NCBI GenBank assembly: GCA_017304475.1
Contig: JAFKKV010000010.1
Location: forward strand, 1 to 64,000
Origin: Hyphomicrobiales bacterium
GTDB lineage: Bacteria > Pseudomonadota > Alphaproteobacteria > Rhizobiales > Phreatobacteraceae
Length of the DNA: 64,000 nt
Direction of reading: 5' to 3'
The notes under the pieces are model-generated. The model was not told the origin of the DNA and ran no database searches. It saw only the letters and a program-made list of their open reading frames with translations. The translations under genes and the position numbers were made by a program. This document shows, piece after piece, positions 52,180 to 61,488 of this stretch. The stretch's first letter is position 1. Each line of letters begins with the position of its first letter.

Positions 52180-53058
52180 ATGACAGGCTCCACCACCTTG
52201 GCCATCCGGCTGTTTCAGCGCACAGCGCTGATCGTCGGCAGCGCGGTGCTTGGCGCCTGCGGAACCACCGGCGGCGTCGGCTCGGTCACCGGCGGCGACG
52301 ATGCCGATTCCCAATATATCGGCTCGACCGCCAACCTCTCGTCCCTGTCGGAAGTGGTTGCGCGCAATCCCAGCGACCCGCAGGCCTACAACATGCGCGG
52401 CACCGTGCTCGCGCGCACCGGCCGGCGGCCGGAGGCGGTCGCCGACTTCACCCGCGCGATTCAGCTCGACGGCAACTACGTCCAGGCCCTGTCCAACCGC
52501 GCCTTGGTCTATCGCCAGACCGGCCGGGCCGACCTGGCGCTGGCCGACTACAACCGGGCGATCCAGGCCGACGGCAATTATGCGGCCGCCTATATCGGCC
52601 GCGGCAATATCTATCGCACCCAGGGCCGCTATGGCGACGCCCTGCAGGACTATAACCGCGCCATCCAGATCCAGGGCTCCAACGCCCAGGCCTATCACAA
52701 CCGCGCGCTCGTCTATGCCGCCCAGGGCAATCACCGCCAGGCGATCGAGGACTTCACCACCGCGCTCGGCCTCGCGCCGAACAATCCCGAGCCCTATTAC
52801 GGCCGCGGCCTGAGCTACCAGGCGATCGGCGATGCCAAGTCTGCGCTCGACGACTTCAACGAGGCGGTGCAGTTCGACCCGCGCCAGCCCGATATCTGGG
52901 TGGCCCGCGGCCAGGCCCTGGAGGCCACCGGCGACAACGAACGCGCGCTCGGCTCCTACACCAAGGCGATGAGCATCGAGGAAAACCATGCCGGCGCCCG
53001 CGAGGCCTTCAACCGGCTCGGCGGCCGCTCGGGCCAGAGCTACCGGCTGTTCAACTAA
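52180..53058 (+). CDS. TPR-repeat lipoprotein
   Basis: 292 residues. Lipoprotein signal peptide with lipobox AVLGAC (Cys27), followed by about six tetratricopeptide repeats at roughly 60-280 (AYNMRGTVLARTGRRPEAVADF, ALSNRALVYRQTGRADLALADY and so on; shown in part). Resembles NlpI-type scaffold lipoproteins that hold cell-wall hydrolases. ATG at 52180 gives a normal signal peptide; the 55 codons upstream do not look coding. Alone in its transcript. Confidence 0.87.
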   Translation: MTGSTTLAIRLFQRTALIVGSAVLGACGTTGGVGSVTGGDDADSQYIGSTANLSSLSEVVARNPSDPQAYNMRGTVLARTGRRPEAVADFTRAIQLDGNYVQALSNRALVYRQTGRADLALADYNRAIQADGNYAAAYIGRGNIYRTQGRYGDALQDYNRAIQIQGSNAQAYHNRALVYAAQGNHRQAIEDFTTALGLAPNNPEPYYGRGLSYQAIGDAKSALDDFNEAVQFDPRQPDIWVARGQALEATGDNERALGSYTKAMSIEENHAGAREAFNRLGGRSGQSYRLFN

Positions 53059-53068
53059 CCTTTTCCCT

Positions 53069-53869
53069 TCAAGGCACGGTCTCGCCCAGGAAGGCGAGCA
53101 CGGCCCCGCGGCCGCCACGTGACCACAGGTCGTTGTGACCGCCGCCGGCGATCCGCACGAAGCGCTTGGGGTCGGGCGCCAGCGCGAACAGCCTCTCGCC
53201 ATGTGCGATCGGAATGGTCGCGTCCTGGTCGCCATGGACAATCAGAACCGGCGCCTTCACCCGCCCGATCCGGTCGCGCGACAGGAACCGGTCGGTGATC
53301 AGCCAGCGCACCGGCAGAAACCCGAACAGTTCCGCGGCCCGGTCCTCGACCGCCGTGAACGGTGCATTGAGCACGAGCGCCGCGATCGGCCGTTCGGCGG
53401 CAAGCGCGGTTGCGACCCCGGTGCCCAGCGAATCGCCGAACAGGACGATGCGGGCGGCCGGCGCGAGCTCGCGCGCTGCCGCATAGGCCGCCTGCCCGTC
53501 CCTGATCAGGCCGGCCTCGCTTGGCGAGCCCTGCGAATTGCCATAACCGCGATAGGACAAGGCCAGGACGCCATAGCCCGCCGCCGCCAGGTCGGCGAAA
53601 ACGGGCGCCCAATAGGACAGGTTGCCGCCATTGCCGTGCATGTGAATGACCACCGGCTTGTCGCCCCGGGGCGCGATCCACCACATGCCGATGGTGACAC
53701 CGTCATCCGTGGTCCGGCTGATTGCCCGTGCCGGCAGGCCGAGCGCGGCCGGAGACGTGACCTCGGCTTCGGGGAAATACAGCAACCGGCGCTGCGCGCT
53801 CCACATCGTCGCGCAGAGCGCTGCATAACCGATGCCCAGGACCGCCGCGACCGTGATCAACCACTTCAT
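53069..53869 (-). CDS. Alpha/beta hydrolase (BEM46/YfhR-like)
   Basis: 266 residues with one N-terminal membrane helix (about 3-20), then WSAQRRLLYFPEAE. Oxyanion region HMHGNGGNLSYW, nucleophile Ser147 in FGDSLGTG, acid Asp216 in VHGDQDATIP and His245 in GGGHNDLW. The FGDSLG motif with a membrane anchor fits the BEM46/ABHD13 group, probably acting at the membrane as an esterase or thioesterase. Convergent with the TPR gene. Confidence 0.88.
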   Translation of the reverse strand: MKWLITVAAVLGIGYAALCATMWSAQRRLLYFPEAEVTSPAALGLPARAISRTTDDGVTIGMWWIAPRGDKPVVIHMHGNGGNLSYWAPVFADLAAAGYGVLALSYRGYGNSQGSPSEAGLIRDGQAAYAAARELAPAARIVLFGDSLGTGVATALAAERPIAALVLNAPFTAVEDRAAELFGFLPVRWLITDRFLSRDRIGRVKAPVLIVHGDQDATIPIAHGERLFALAPDPKRFVRIAGGGHNDLWSRGGRGAVLAFLGETVP

Positions 53870-53930
53870 CGCCGGCCCTTCCCGCTGCGCTGCCTGCGAA
53901 CCGGCTTGATCGCCGAGATCCCAGCCCCGC

Positions 53931-54413
53931 TTAATCGTCCAAATCCTTTGTCAATTCGATGGCGGCAGGGCGGAAGCCGAAGCGCTCATAGGCGCGGCGC
54001 GCGATCGAATTGCCCGCGATGACGCCGATCCGCAGGCGCTTGATCCGGTGCAGGCGGGCAAGTCTTTCGGCCTCTTCGAGCAGCGCCGTGCCGATGCCCT
54101 GGCCGCGGCAACGCTCGTCGACCACCAGTTCCGCGACGACCGCGACCTTGCCGAGATCGCTGCGCAAATAGGGCTCGGGCCGGTCGATCAGCCAGGCCAT
54201 CATGCCGACCAACTCATGGCCCTCGGCGGCCACGATGACCGCGCCACCGTCACGGGCGGCGCGCTCGAGATCGGCATCGAGACAGGCTTCCGCCGCCTTG
54301 CGGTCCTTGGCCCGATCGCCCGAGATCGCGTCCTCGAAGACGTTGAGCTGATGGATCAGCCCAATGGCGAAACGCCGGTCGGTCTCGACATAGGGGCGCA
54401 GGATGAGCGGCAT
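53931..54413 (-). CDS. GNAT family N-acetyltransferase
   Basis: 160 residues. Acetyl-CoA motif VVDERCRGQGIGTALLEEAE followed by GVIAGNSIARRAYERFGF and a conserved N-terminal LRPYVETDRR. Substrate unknown. Twelve bases downstream of the DUF3303 gene on the same strand, so likely co-transcribed with it. Confidence 0.87.
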   Translation of the reverse strand: MPLILRPYVETDRRFAIGLIHQLNVFEDAISGDRAKDRKAAEACLDADLERAARDGGAVIVAAEGHELVGMMAWLIDRPEPYLRSDLGKVAVVAELVVDERCRGQGIGTALLEEAERLARLHRIKRLRIGVIAGNSIARRAYERFGFRPAAIELTKDLDD

Positions 54414-54425
54414 GGCGAGGCGCCC

Positions 54426-54719
54426 TCAGCCCTGGTCCGGAGCGTCGAGGAAAGGCGCGATGACCTCGCGCGTCTCCTGGCTCGGCACGACAGGCACGAT
54501 CTCGAAGGAGATGCCGAAGCCGCGCCAGTTGAGCACCCATTCCTGCAGCAGCCTGAGATCGTCGCATTCCATCAGCTGGAAACAGCGATCGAAATTCGGC
54601 TCGACCCAGCTGCCGACATATTTCAGTCCCGCCGGCAAGGACCGGCCGCCGTCGCGCACGCGCCGATAGGCCGGCACCGCGTCCTGGTTGGGGAAACGCT
54701 CGACGATCATGAACAGCAT
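54426..54719 (-). CDS. DUF3303 family protein
   Basis: 97 residues. MLFMIVERFPNQDAVPAYRR, GLKYVGSWVEPNFDRCFQLM and WRGFGISFEIVPV match the small ferredoxin-like DUF3303 family. I start at ATG 54719 where the conserved strand begins. Function unknown. The gene follows the pnt terminator, so its transcript is separate from pntB. Confidence 0.82.
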   Translation of the reverse strand: MLFMIVERFPNQDAVPAYRRVRDGGRSLPAGLKYVGSWVEPNFDRCFQLMECDDLRLLQEWVLNWRGFGISFEIVPVVPSQETREVIAPFLDAPDQG

Positions 54720-54740
54720 CGGAATGGCCCCGAACAAGCG

Positions 54741-54763
54741 AAACGGGGCGCGAGGCCCCGTTT
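54741..54763 (-). terminator. Terminator of the pnt operon
   Basis: AAACGGGGC pairs with GCCCCGTTT around a five-base loop, 28 bases past the pntB stop. On the minus strand the stem ends with TTTCGCTTG. It also overlaps the promoter area of the DUF3303 gene. Confidence 0.65.
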
Positions 54764-54791
54764 GCACCTTATCCGCGGGATGACACCCGCC

Positions 54792-56192
54792 TCAATGACC
54801 GAGCGCCTTGACGATGTTCTCGACCATTTTCTTGGCATCGGCGAACAGCATCATCGTGTTGTCCTTGAAGAACAGCTCGTTCTCGACGCCGGCATAACCG
54901 GAGCCCATGCCGCGCTTGATGAACAGCACGGTGCCGGCCTTCTCGACGTCGAGGATCGGCATGCCGTAGATCGGCGAGGCCTTGTCGGTCTTGGCGGCCG
55001 GGTTGGTCACGTCATTGGCGCCGATGACGAAGGCGACGTCGGCCTGGGCGAACTCGGAATTGATGTCCTCCAGTTCGAACACCTCGTCATAGGGCACATT
55101 GGCTTCGGCCAGCAGCACGTTCATATGCCCGGGCATGCGGCCGGCGACCGGGTGGATCGCATATTTCACCTCGACGCCTTCCTTCTTCAGAAGGTCGGCC
55201 ATCTCGCGCAGCGCGTGCTGCGCCTGGGCCACCGCCATGCCGTAGCCCGGCACGATGATGACCTTCGAGGCGTTCTTCATGATGAAGGCCGCATCATCAG
55301 CCGAGCCCTGCTTGACCGGCCGGGTCTCGATCGCGCCGGCGGCAGCCGCCGTCTCGCCGCCGAAGCCGCCGAGAATGACCGAGATGAACGAGCGGTTCAT
55401 CGCCTTGCACATGATGTAGGACAGGATCGCGCCCGACGAGCCGACGAGCGCGCCGGTAATGATCAGCGCGGTATTGCCGAGCGTGAAGCCGATGCCGGCC
55501 GCCGCCCACCCCGAATAGGAGTTGAGCATCGACACCACCACCGGCATGTCGGCGCCGCCGATCGGGATGATCAGCGTCACGCCGATGACGAAGGACAGGA
55601 GCACGATCAGCCAGAACGCCAGGTGGCTCTCGGTGCGGATGAACACCACCATCAGGATGACGATCGCCACGGCGATGGCGATGTTCAGGAGATGGCGCTG
55701 CGGCAGCATGATCGGCTTGCCGCTCATCCGCCCGTCGAGCTTCAGGAAGGCGATGATCGAGCCGGTGAGCGTGACGGCGCCGATGGCGACGCCCAGCACC
55801 ATCTCGAACAGCGAGGCGCCCTTGATGCTGCCGGGCTGGCCGAGATCGAAGGCCACCGGCGCATAAAGCGCGGCGGCCGCGACGAACACCGCGGCCAGGC
55901 CGACGCCCGAATGGAAGGCGGCGACCAGCTGCGGCATGGAGGTCATCGGCACGCGCCGCGCCACCACCGCACCGATGCCGCCGCCGAGCCCGATGCCCAG
56001 CAGCACCAGGATCCAGGCCGCGACGCTGGCCGGCGGATGCGAGGCGAGCGTCGTGACGATCGCGATCGCCATGCCGGTCATGCCGAACATGTTGCCCTGG
56101 CGCGAGGTCTGCGGGCTCGACAGCCCGCGCAAGCTCAGGATGAACAGAACCCCCGAGAGGAGGTAGAGAAGCGCTGCAAGATTGGCTGACAT
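54792..56192 (-). CDS. pntB: NAD(P) transhydrogenase subunit beta PntB
   Basis: 466 residues. About eight membrane helices at 1-260, then the NADP(H)-binding domain III with VIIVPGYGMAVAQAQHALRE, HPVAGRMPGHMNVLLAEANV, FVIGANDVTNPAA and KRGMGSGYAGVEN. Uses the proton gradient to make NADPH from NADH. ATG at 56192 preceded by GAGGGG at eight bases. Last gene of pntA1-pntA2-pntB; ends before a terminator. Confidence 0.96.
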   Translation of the reverse strand: MSANLAALLYLLSGVLFILSLRGLSSPQTSRQGNMFGMTGMAIAIVTTLASHPPASVAAWILVLLGIGLGGGIGAVVARRVPMTSMPQLVAAFHSGVGLAAVFVAAAALYAPVAFDLGQPGSIKGASLFEMVLGVAIGAVTLTGSIIAFLKLDGRMSGKPIMLPQRHLLNIAIAVAIVILMVVFIRTESHLAFWLIVLLSFVIGVTLIIPIGGADMPVVVSMLNSYSGWAAAGIGFTLGNTALIITGALVGSSGAILSYIMCKAMNRSFISVILGGFGGETAAAAGAIETRPVKQGSADDAAFIMKNASKVIIVPGYGMAVAQAQHALREMADLLKKEGVEVKYAIHPVAGRMPGHMNVLLAEANVPYDEVFELEDINSEFAQADVAFVIGANDVTNPAAKTDKASPIYGMPILDVEKAGTVLFIKRGMGSGYAGVENELFFKDNTMMLFADAKKMVENIVKALGH

Positions 56193-56202
56193 CGTGTTCC
56201 CC

Positions 56203-56685
56203 TCAGCCCTTCTTTGCCGCTGGCTTGTCTTTGGCCTTGTACATCGCAAGCATGCGCTGCGTGACGAGGAAGCCGCCGAAGATGTTGATGGAGGCGAGCA
56301 CCAGGCCGATGAAGCCGAAACTGCGCGCGAAGATCGAGCCGCTGTCCATGACCTGGACACCGACCGCGAGCAGCGCGCCGACCACGATGACCGACGAGAT
56401 CGCGTTGGTGACCGACATCAGCGGCGTATGCAGCGCCGGGGTCACCGACCAGACGACGTAATAGCCGACGAACACGGCAAGCGCGAAGATCGCGAAGCGG
56501 AACACCGTCGGGTCGATCGCCCCGCCGGTGGCGGCATGCGCCGCGGCGCCTGCCGCGGTGGCGATCTGGTCGGCAACGGCCGTCGCCTGTTCGGCGGCGA
56601 TCCGTGCCTGTTCAGCCGCGGTGCGGGCGACTTCGGCTGCCGCGCGAGCCCTGTCGAGGGCCTGGTCCGGAGAAAGATTGGCCAT
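56203..56685 (-). CDS. pntA2: NAD(P) transhydrogenase subunit alpha part 2 (membrane part)
   Basis: 160 residues. An Ala-rich helical N-terminus (about 1-55, [20 protein letters not shown]) precedes three membrane helices with [20 protein letters not shown] and [17 protein letters not shown], the domain II part of PntA. The N-terminal extension is longer than usual for the split subunit and might act as a coiled coil. ATG at 56685 with GAGGGGG five bases upstream; earlier in-frame codons overlap pntA1. Confidence 0.92.
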   Translation of the reverse strand: MANLSPDQALDRARAAAEVARTAAEQARIAAEQATAVADQIATAAGAAAHAATGGAIDPTVFRFAIFALAVFVGYYVVWSVTPALHTPLMSVTNAISSVIVVGALLAVGVQVMDSGSIFARSFGFIGLVLASINIFGGFLVTQRMLAMYKAKDKPAAKKG

Positions 56686-56695
56686 TGATGCCCCC

Positions 56696-57916
56696 TCAGG
56701 CCTTGTTGGACTTCTTCGGCGCCTTCGGCTTTTCGGCCTGGGGTGCATCCGATGGCGTGGGTTCTGCCGCGGCGACCGGCGCCGGAGCGGCGGCGGCCTG
56801 GAAGCTCGGGTGAACGACGGCGCCGTCTTTGGTCAACAACGTCGCCTTGACCAGCTCGTCGTCCCAGGGAACGACCAGCGACTTGCTCGCCTTGTCGATC
56901 ATGATCTCGAGGAAGGCGAACAGGTTCTTGGCGTAGAGCGAGGAGGCCGTGGCGGCGATCCGGCCGGCCACGTTCAGGTGACCGACGATCTTCACGCCAT
57001 TGGCCGTGACCGCGATCTGGCCGGGCTTGGCGCCCTCGACATTGCCGCCGCGCTCGACCGCGAGATCGACGATCACCGAACCGGGCCGCATGGAAGCGAC
57101 CATGGCCGCGGTCACCAGCCGCGGCGCCGGCCGCCCGGGGATCAGCGCCGTGGTGATGACCATGTCCTGCTTGGTGATGTGCTCGGCGACGAGAGCGGCC
57201 TGCTTGGCCTGATACTCGGCCGACATCGGCTTGGCATAGCCGGCGGCGGTCTCGGCCTGCTTGAACTCGTCGTCCATGACGGCGACGAATTTGGCGCCGA
57301 GGCTCTCGACCTGCTCCTTGGCGGCGGGGCGGACATCGGTGGCGGTCACGACCGCGCCGAGCCGGCGCGCCGTGGCGATCGCCTGCAGGCCCGCGACGCC
57401 GGCGCCCATCACGAAGATGCGGGCCGCCGGCACGGTGCCGGCAGCGGTCATCATCATCGGCAGCGCCCGGCCGAATTCGGCGGAGGCGTCGATGACGGCG
57501 CGGTAACCGGCGAGATTGGCCTGCGACGACAGCACGTCCATGACCTGGGCGCGCGTGATGCGCGGCATCAACTCCATGGCGAAGCCGGCGACGCCGGCCT
57601 TGGCCATGTCGGCGAGCGCCGCTTCGTTGCCATAGGGGTCCATGGTCGCGAGCACCAGCGCGCCCGCCTTGTAGCCCGTCAATTCGCCCGCGGAGGGACG
57701 GCGCACCTTCAGGACGACGTCGGCATCCTTGACCGCATCCTTGGCGATCGCCGCACCGGCCGCCTCGTAGTCGGCATCGATGATGCCGGAGCCCAGGCCC
57801 GCGCCGGTCTCGACCACCAGATTCGCGCCGAGCGCGACGAGGCGCTTGACCGTATCCGGCGTGCCGCCGACGCGCTGCTCGGCGGCGTCGGTTTCTTTGG
57901 GTATCGCAATGCGCAT
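56696..57916 (-). CDS. pntA1: NAD(P) transhydrogenase subunit alpha part 1 (NAD domain)
   Basis: 406 residues. NAD(H)-binding domain I, related to alanine dehydrogenase: [41 protein letters not shown] and [21 protein letters not shown] 30-residue Ala/Pro/Lys tail ends the protein. In this lineage PntA is split in two genes, pntA1 and pntA2, ten bases apart. ATG at 57916; a TTG just before it is in frame. Confidence 0.94.
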   Translation of the reverse strand: MRIAIPKETDAAEQRVGGTPDTVKRLVALGANLVVETGAGLGSGIIDADYEAAGAAIAKDAVKDADVVLKVRRPSAGELTGYKAGALVLATMDPYGNEAALADMAKAGVAGFAMELMPRITRAQVMDVLSSQANLAGYRAVIDASAEFGRALPMMMTAAGTVPAARIFVMGAGVAGLQAIATARRLGAVVTATDVRPAAKEQVESLGAKFVAVMDDEFKQAETAAGYAKPMSAEYQAKQAALVAEHITKQDMVITTALIPGRPAPRLVTAAMVASMRPGSVIVDLAVERGGNVEGAKPGQIAVTANGVKIVGHLNVAGRIAATASSLYAKNLFAFLEIMIDKASKSLVVPWDDELVKATLLTKDGAVVHPSFQAAAAPAPVAAAEPTPSDAPQAEKPKAPKKSNKA

Positions 57917-58018
57917 CAACAGTCCTCCGGTGGACCCGTCTTGGGCGGGCGCGCCGGGGGGCGCAGAAGGATTCTCGAACGCGGCCGGTGCCCCCCTCAG
58001 GCGGACGCGCTCAAGCCG

Positions 58019-58165
58019 TCAGATGAGGAAATAGGCCATCAGCACGAGGATCACGATGACCGAGATCGAACCCCATTTGGTCAGGCTGATGAAAAGGTCA
58101 TAGGTCTTTTCGTGCTCGGCGTAGTCCATCGGTGCGGTGCCGTCGAGGCGGGGCTCGGAAGCCAT
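58019..58165 (-). CDS. aa3-type cytochrome c oxidase subunit IV
   Basis: 48 residues. MDYAEHEKTYDLFISLTKWG followed by one membrane helix, SISVIVILVLMAYFLI, is the classic small subunit IV of alphaproteobacterial aa3 oxidases. It stands 102 bases upstream of pntA1 on the same strand, a linkage common in Rhizobiales, while the main oxidase genes are elsewhere. ATG at 58165 is the conserved start; upstream in-frame codons are not similar. Confidence 0.88.
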   Translation of the reverse strand: MASEPRLDGTAPMDYAEHEKTYDLFISLTKWGSISVIVILVLMAYFLI

Positions 58166-58272
58166 GGCGGATCTCCAGATACAAGCAATAGCGCAAGGAG
58201 GCGTAACCCATGAACGCGCATCTGGCAACGCGGCCGTTTGCGCCGCAGCAGGGCTTTTGCCGGGCTGTCGCG

Positions 58273-58923
58273 TCAGCGCGGCGCGGTAAAGGCGGGAACG
58301 CCCTGCGGCGCTCCACCGCCTGATCCGCCGCCTGCCCCGAACAGGCCGCCCGGCAGCGGCGTCAGCCGCGGGTTGCCCGGCCGGGGCTGGGCTTCACGGA
58401 TCTCCGGCTGGCTGGCGCTGTCCCGGCCGCGCGGCGCCGGCTGCGGCACCGGCGCCGCCATCGGCGGCTGCGGCTGACCGGCGGGCGCCTGCGGCCGGTC
58501 GTCGGTCAGCTGCACGGTCCACAGGCGCTGGTCCTGGGTATCGACCTCGAAGAAGCCGACGCGGTCATAGCCGCGCGCCAGGCATTCCTCAATGCCGCGA
58601 ATGGTGAATTCCTTGTCGCGGCTGCACATGAAGGCCCGCCCCGACCACTCGCCGCCCTGGTCGTAATCGACCGCGTAGAGATAATAGAAACGCGCCACCA
58701 GCGGTCCGCGCAGAATGGTCTCGCAGGTGCGTGCCGCGACATTCCACCAGCCCTCGGTGGTCCAGCCCTCGCCGTCCTTATAGCCGATCGACACGCCGAC
58801 GCGGCTGCCGGTGGTATTGCACAGCCGCAGATCGGCCGCCGCCGGCCCTGTCATGGACAGCCAGGCGGTCCCGGCCACGAGGCTGAGCGCAAGGAGAAGA
58901 CGGCTTGTCGGGAATCGAACCAT
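58273..58923 (-). CDS. Exported DUF1036 protein
   Basis: 216 residues. Signal peptide (about 1-30, ending GPAAA/DLRL), then the DUF1036 domain: LRLCNTTGSRVGVSIGYKDG, GWTTEGWWNVAARTCETI, GRAFMCSRDKEFTIRGIEEC. Four Cys in the domain suggest disulfides. A Pro/Gln/Gly-rich tail of about 65 residues follows (QPQPPMAAPVPQPAPRGRD). Function unknown. Codirectional with aa3 subunit IV but 107 bases apart. Confidence 0.87.
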   Translation of the reverse strand: MVRFPTSRLLLALSLVAGTAWLSMTGPAAADLRLCNTTGSRVGVSIGYKDGEGWTTEGWWNVAARTCETILRGPLVARFYYLYAVDYDQGGEWSGRAFMCSRDKEFTIRGIEECLARGYDRVGFFEVDTQDQRLWTVQLTDDRPQAPAGQPQPPMAAPVPQPAPRGRDSASQPEIREAQPRPGNPRLTPLPGGLFGAGGGSGGGAPQGVPAFTAPR

Positions 58924-58988
58924 TGAGCCAGTGTCACACCGATCTTTGGCTTTTCGTTGATGCGATCGGCCCTGTCAACGCGGCAGGC

Positions 58989-59879
58989 TCAGGCTGGCGG
59001 CCGGGGCCGGGCCACCCAGATGCCCAGCATGATCAGCAGGCCGCCCGCGACCTGGATGACGGTCAGCGCCTCGCCCAGCGCGATCCAGGCGAAGACCGCG
59101 GCAATGACGGCTTCCATGAAGATGACCAGCGACGAAAACACCGTCGGCAGCGTGCCGAGCGCCACCGCCAGCAACCCCTGCCCCGCCGCGTGGGTCACAA
59201 TGCCGAGAGCGAGCACCGCGGCCCAGCCTTTGAGGCTCGACGGCATGATCGCCGGCTCCAGGGCGAAGGCGATCGCCAGCAGGCAGAGCGACGTCACCAC
59301 GGTCGACTGAAAGGTCAGCCGCGCGGCGCCATGGCTGAGCCGGCCGGTGCGCACCGCGTGGAAATAGAGCCCGAAAAACACGCCGGTCGCGGCGCCGTAG
59401 AGGTCCCCGGTCAGGCGCGCCGGGTCGATCTGCATGGAGTTGCCGACCAGGGCCCCACCGCCGGCGATGCACAGCGCGAGGCCGGCGAGCGTCGCCGCCG
59501 AGGTCTTCTCCTTGAACCAGGCCCAGGCGACCAGCACCACCCAGATCGGCGCCGTGGTGGCCAGGAAGGTCGAATTGGCAATGGTCGTCTTGAGGATCGA
59601 CAGATGCCAGAAGAACAGGTCGCCGGCGAAGAACAGGCCGGCCAGCACCACCGGCCAGCTCGGCCCCGGGCGCCCGGCCTGGCCGCGGTCCTCGATCCGC
59701 ATCCAGGCATAAAGCACGGGCAGCGCCAATGCCGTGCGCCAGAACGCCGAGGCGAAGGGGCCGACATCGGCAAGGCGCACGAAAACCGGCGATATGCCGA
59801 GCGCCAGCGCACCCGACAAGAGCGCGACGAAGGCTGTCGCCTGGCTGGCGGCGGGACGCGGAGCGGTTCTGTCGGTCAT
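58989..59879 (-). CDS. EamA/DMT-family transporter
   Basis: 296 residues with ten predicted helices in two EamA repeats; [20 protein letters not shown] and [20 protein letters not shown] are the repeat signatures. Likely exports metabolites such as amino acids. ATG at 59879 with AAGGG five bases upstream; the longer frame is not conserved. Divergent from gapR with 128 bases between starts. Confidence 0.87.
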   Translation of the reverse strand: MTDRTAPRPAASQATAFVALLSGALALGISPVFVRLADVGPFASAFWRTALALPVLYAWMRIEDRGQAGRPGPSWPVVLAGLFFAGDLFFWHLSILKTTIANSTFLATTAPIWVVLVAWAWFKEKTSAATLAGLALCIAGGGALVGNSMQIDPARLTGDLYGAATGVFFGLYFHAVRTGRLSHGAARLTFQSTVVTSLCLLAIAFALEPAIMPSSLKGWAAVLALGIVTHAAGQGLLAVALGTLPTVFSSLVIFMEAVIAAVFAWIALGEALTVIQVAGGLLIMLGIWVARPRPPA

Positions 59880-60007
59880 GGCACCCTTGCAGGGCACCTT
59901 CTCTAGCGGGCCGGCCGGCCTGTGGACAAGGCGCAAGAAGCTTGACCCAGCCGCCCGTTTCCGCGAACCGTTCGGCTCAATCTCCCCCCTCGCCGCTGGA
60001 GCATTCC

Positions 60008-60253
60008 ATGGTCGAAACCCAAAGCGTCGCAGCCGATCAACTCAAGGCCATCATCGAGCGCATCGAGCGCCTCGAAGAGGAAAAGAAGGCCCTCGCCGAC
60101 GATATCAAGGACGTCTATGCCGAGGCCAAGGCCAATGGTTTCGACACCAAGATCCTGCGCAAGATCATTTCGCTCCGGAAGCAGGATCGCGACGAGCGGA
60201 TGGAGGAAGAGGCCATTCTCGAGCTCTACAAGCAGGCGCTCGGCATGGGCTGA
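60008..60253 (+). CDS. gapR: Nucleoid-associated protein GapR (DUF2312)
   Basis: 81 residues. [20 protein letters not shown], then [20 protein letters not shown] and [20 protein letters not shown] match GapR/DUF2312 throughout. GapR forms a helical clamp on AT-rich, overtwisted DNA and supports replication and topoisomerase action in Caulobacter. ATG at 60008 is the conserved start. Flanked by two leftward DMT exporters; transcribed alone. Confidence 0.93.
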   Translation: MVETQSVAADQLKAIIERIERLEEEKKALADDIKDVYAEAKANGFDTKILRKIISLRKQDRDERMEEEAILELYKQALGMG

Positions 60254-60397
60254 GGGGGCGTTGCGCCTCTCGCGGACAGGATGATCCGCCCTGGCGCGGC
60301 CGCGATGATCGCGGCCGCCCGAGCCACCGGAAGCACGGTGGCCGAGACACGTACCGGGCCGGACGAGCGAAGGCCGCGCCCGCAGTCGCCTCGCGGC

Positions 60398-61288
60398 TCA
60401 GGCCTCCTGCGTCGCCTGGATCCGCTTCGGCGTGGAAGCGAACATGGCGACCGCCGCGGCCGCCAGAATCGCCGAGAAACCGACGAAGTCGAGCGGTGTC
60501 GGCCGGTCGCCGACCAGCGCCATCGCGCTGAGCACGCCGACCACCGGAATGGCGAAGGTGGTGAGCGAGGCCGCCCCCACCGACAATCTGTCGAGCAGCG
60601 TGAACCACAGCAGATAGGCGATCGCGGTCGCCCCGATGACGTGGAAGGCCAGCGCCGTCCAGACCCTGGGCGACAATGCGGCCGGCAGGGTTTCGCCGCT
60701 GAGCGTGAAACCGATACCCGCCACCACCGCCGCGATCAGCAACTGATAGGCGGTGACGACCATGCGGTCGCCCGCGATCGGCCGGGCCTTCTGATAGACG
60801 GTTCCCGCGGCCCAGCTCAGGGCCGCGATCAGCGGGAAGATCAAGCCGAGCAGGGTGCTTTGCCCGCCCACCAGCGGCAGCGCCAGGACCCCGATCCCGA
60901 CGAGACCGATCGCCAACGCGACAGCCTTCGGCCGGTCGAGCCGCTCGCCGAGAAACAGATAAGCCATCACGATGGCCCAGAGCGGCGTGGTGAAGGTCAG
61001 GATCGCCGCGCGCGAGGTCGAGGTATTGAGCTGCGCGAAGACCGTGGCGAGATTGAAGCCGGCAATGTTGAAGAGGCCTGCAATGGCCAGCGGCCCCCAG
61101 GAGGCGCGCGGCACCTTCAGCGAGCGGCCGGCGAGCGCGGCGACCAGCACCAGCAGCACGGCGCCGACTCCGAGCCCGACCATGCGCAAGCCGAAGGGCT
61201 GGACCTCGGAAAGGGCGGTCTTCACCGCGGGCCAGTTGAAGCCCCACAGGAAGGCGAGCACGAGCGGGATGATGCGGACGGCATTCAT
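60398..61288 (-). CDS. EamA/DMT-family transporter (second)
   Basis: 296 residues, ten helices, two EamA repeats: LAFLWGFNWPAVKTALSEVQ, GLFNIAGFNLATVFAQLNTS and FAIPVVGVLSAMALVGDRPT. Differs strongly in sequence from the exporter at 58989, so this is not a recent duplication. Substrate unknown. The region 61289-61488 that follows upstream has no gene. Confidence 0.88.
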   Translation of the reverse strand: MNAVRIIPLVLAFLWGFNWPAVKTALSEVQPFGLRMVGLGVGAVLLVLVAALAGRSLKVPRASWGPLAIAGLFNIAGFNLATVFAQLNTSTSRAAILTFTTPLWAIVMAYLFLGERLDRPKAVALAIGLVGIGVLALPLVGGQSTLLGLIFPLIAALSWAAGTVYQKARPIAGDRMVVTAYQLLIAAVVAGIGFTLSGETLPAALSPRVWTALAFHVIGATAIAYLLWFTLLDRLSVGAASLTTFAIPVVGVLSAMALVGDRPTPLDFVGFSAILAAAAVAMFASTPKRIQATQEA

Positions 61289-61488
61289 GTGAGGGCCACC
61301 TGACAGGGCCCTCGGCCCGGCTGCGTCCCCGGATCCGGGACGGCGACGATGAAATCACATCGTTCCGCGGGCAGAAAGCGCACTGGACGCAGGGCGGTCC
61401 AGCGCGAGAGTGATCAACGGAATGGCAGTGGCCGAGTCCAACCTTCCGAGGCGCCCGCCCGGCCGGCCGCGCCGGCGGGCAGCGGGGG

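Noticed and set aside
58896..58925. tRNA-like T-arm GGTTCGATTCCCGAC on the minus strand
   Set aside because: It is the start of the DUF1036 coding sequence (MVRFPTS); no acceptor stem, D-arm or anticodon arm lies upstream, and no integrase is near.
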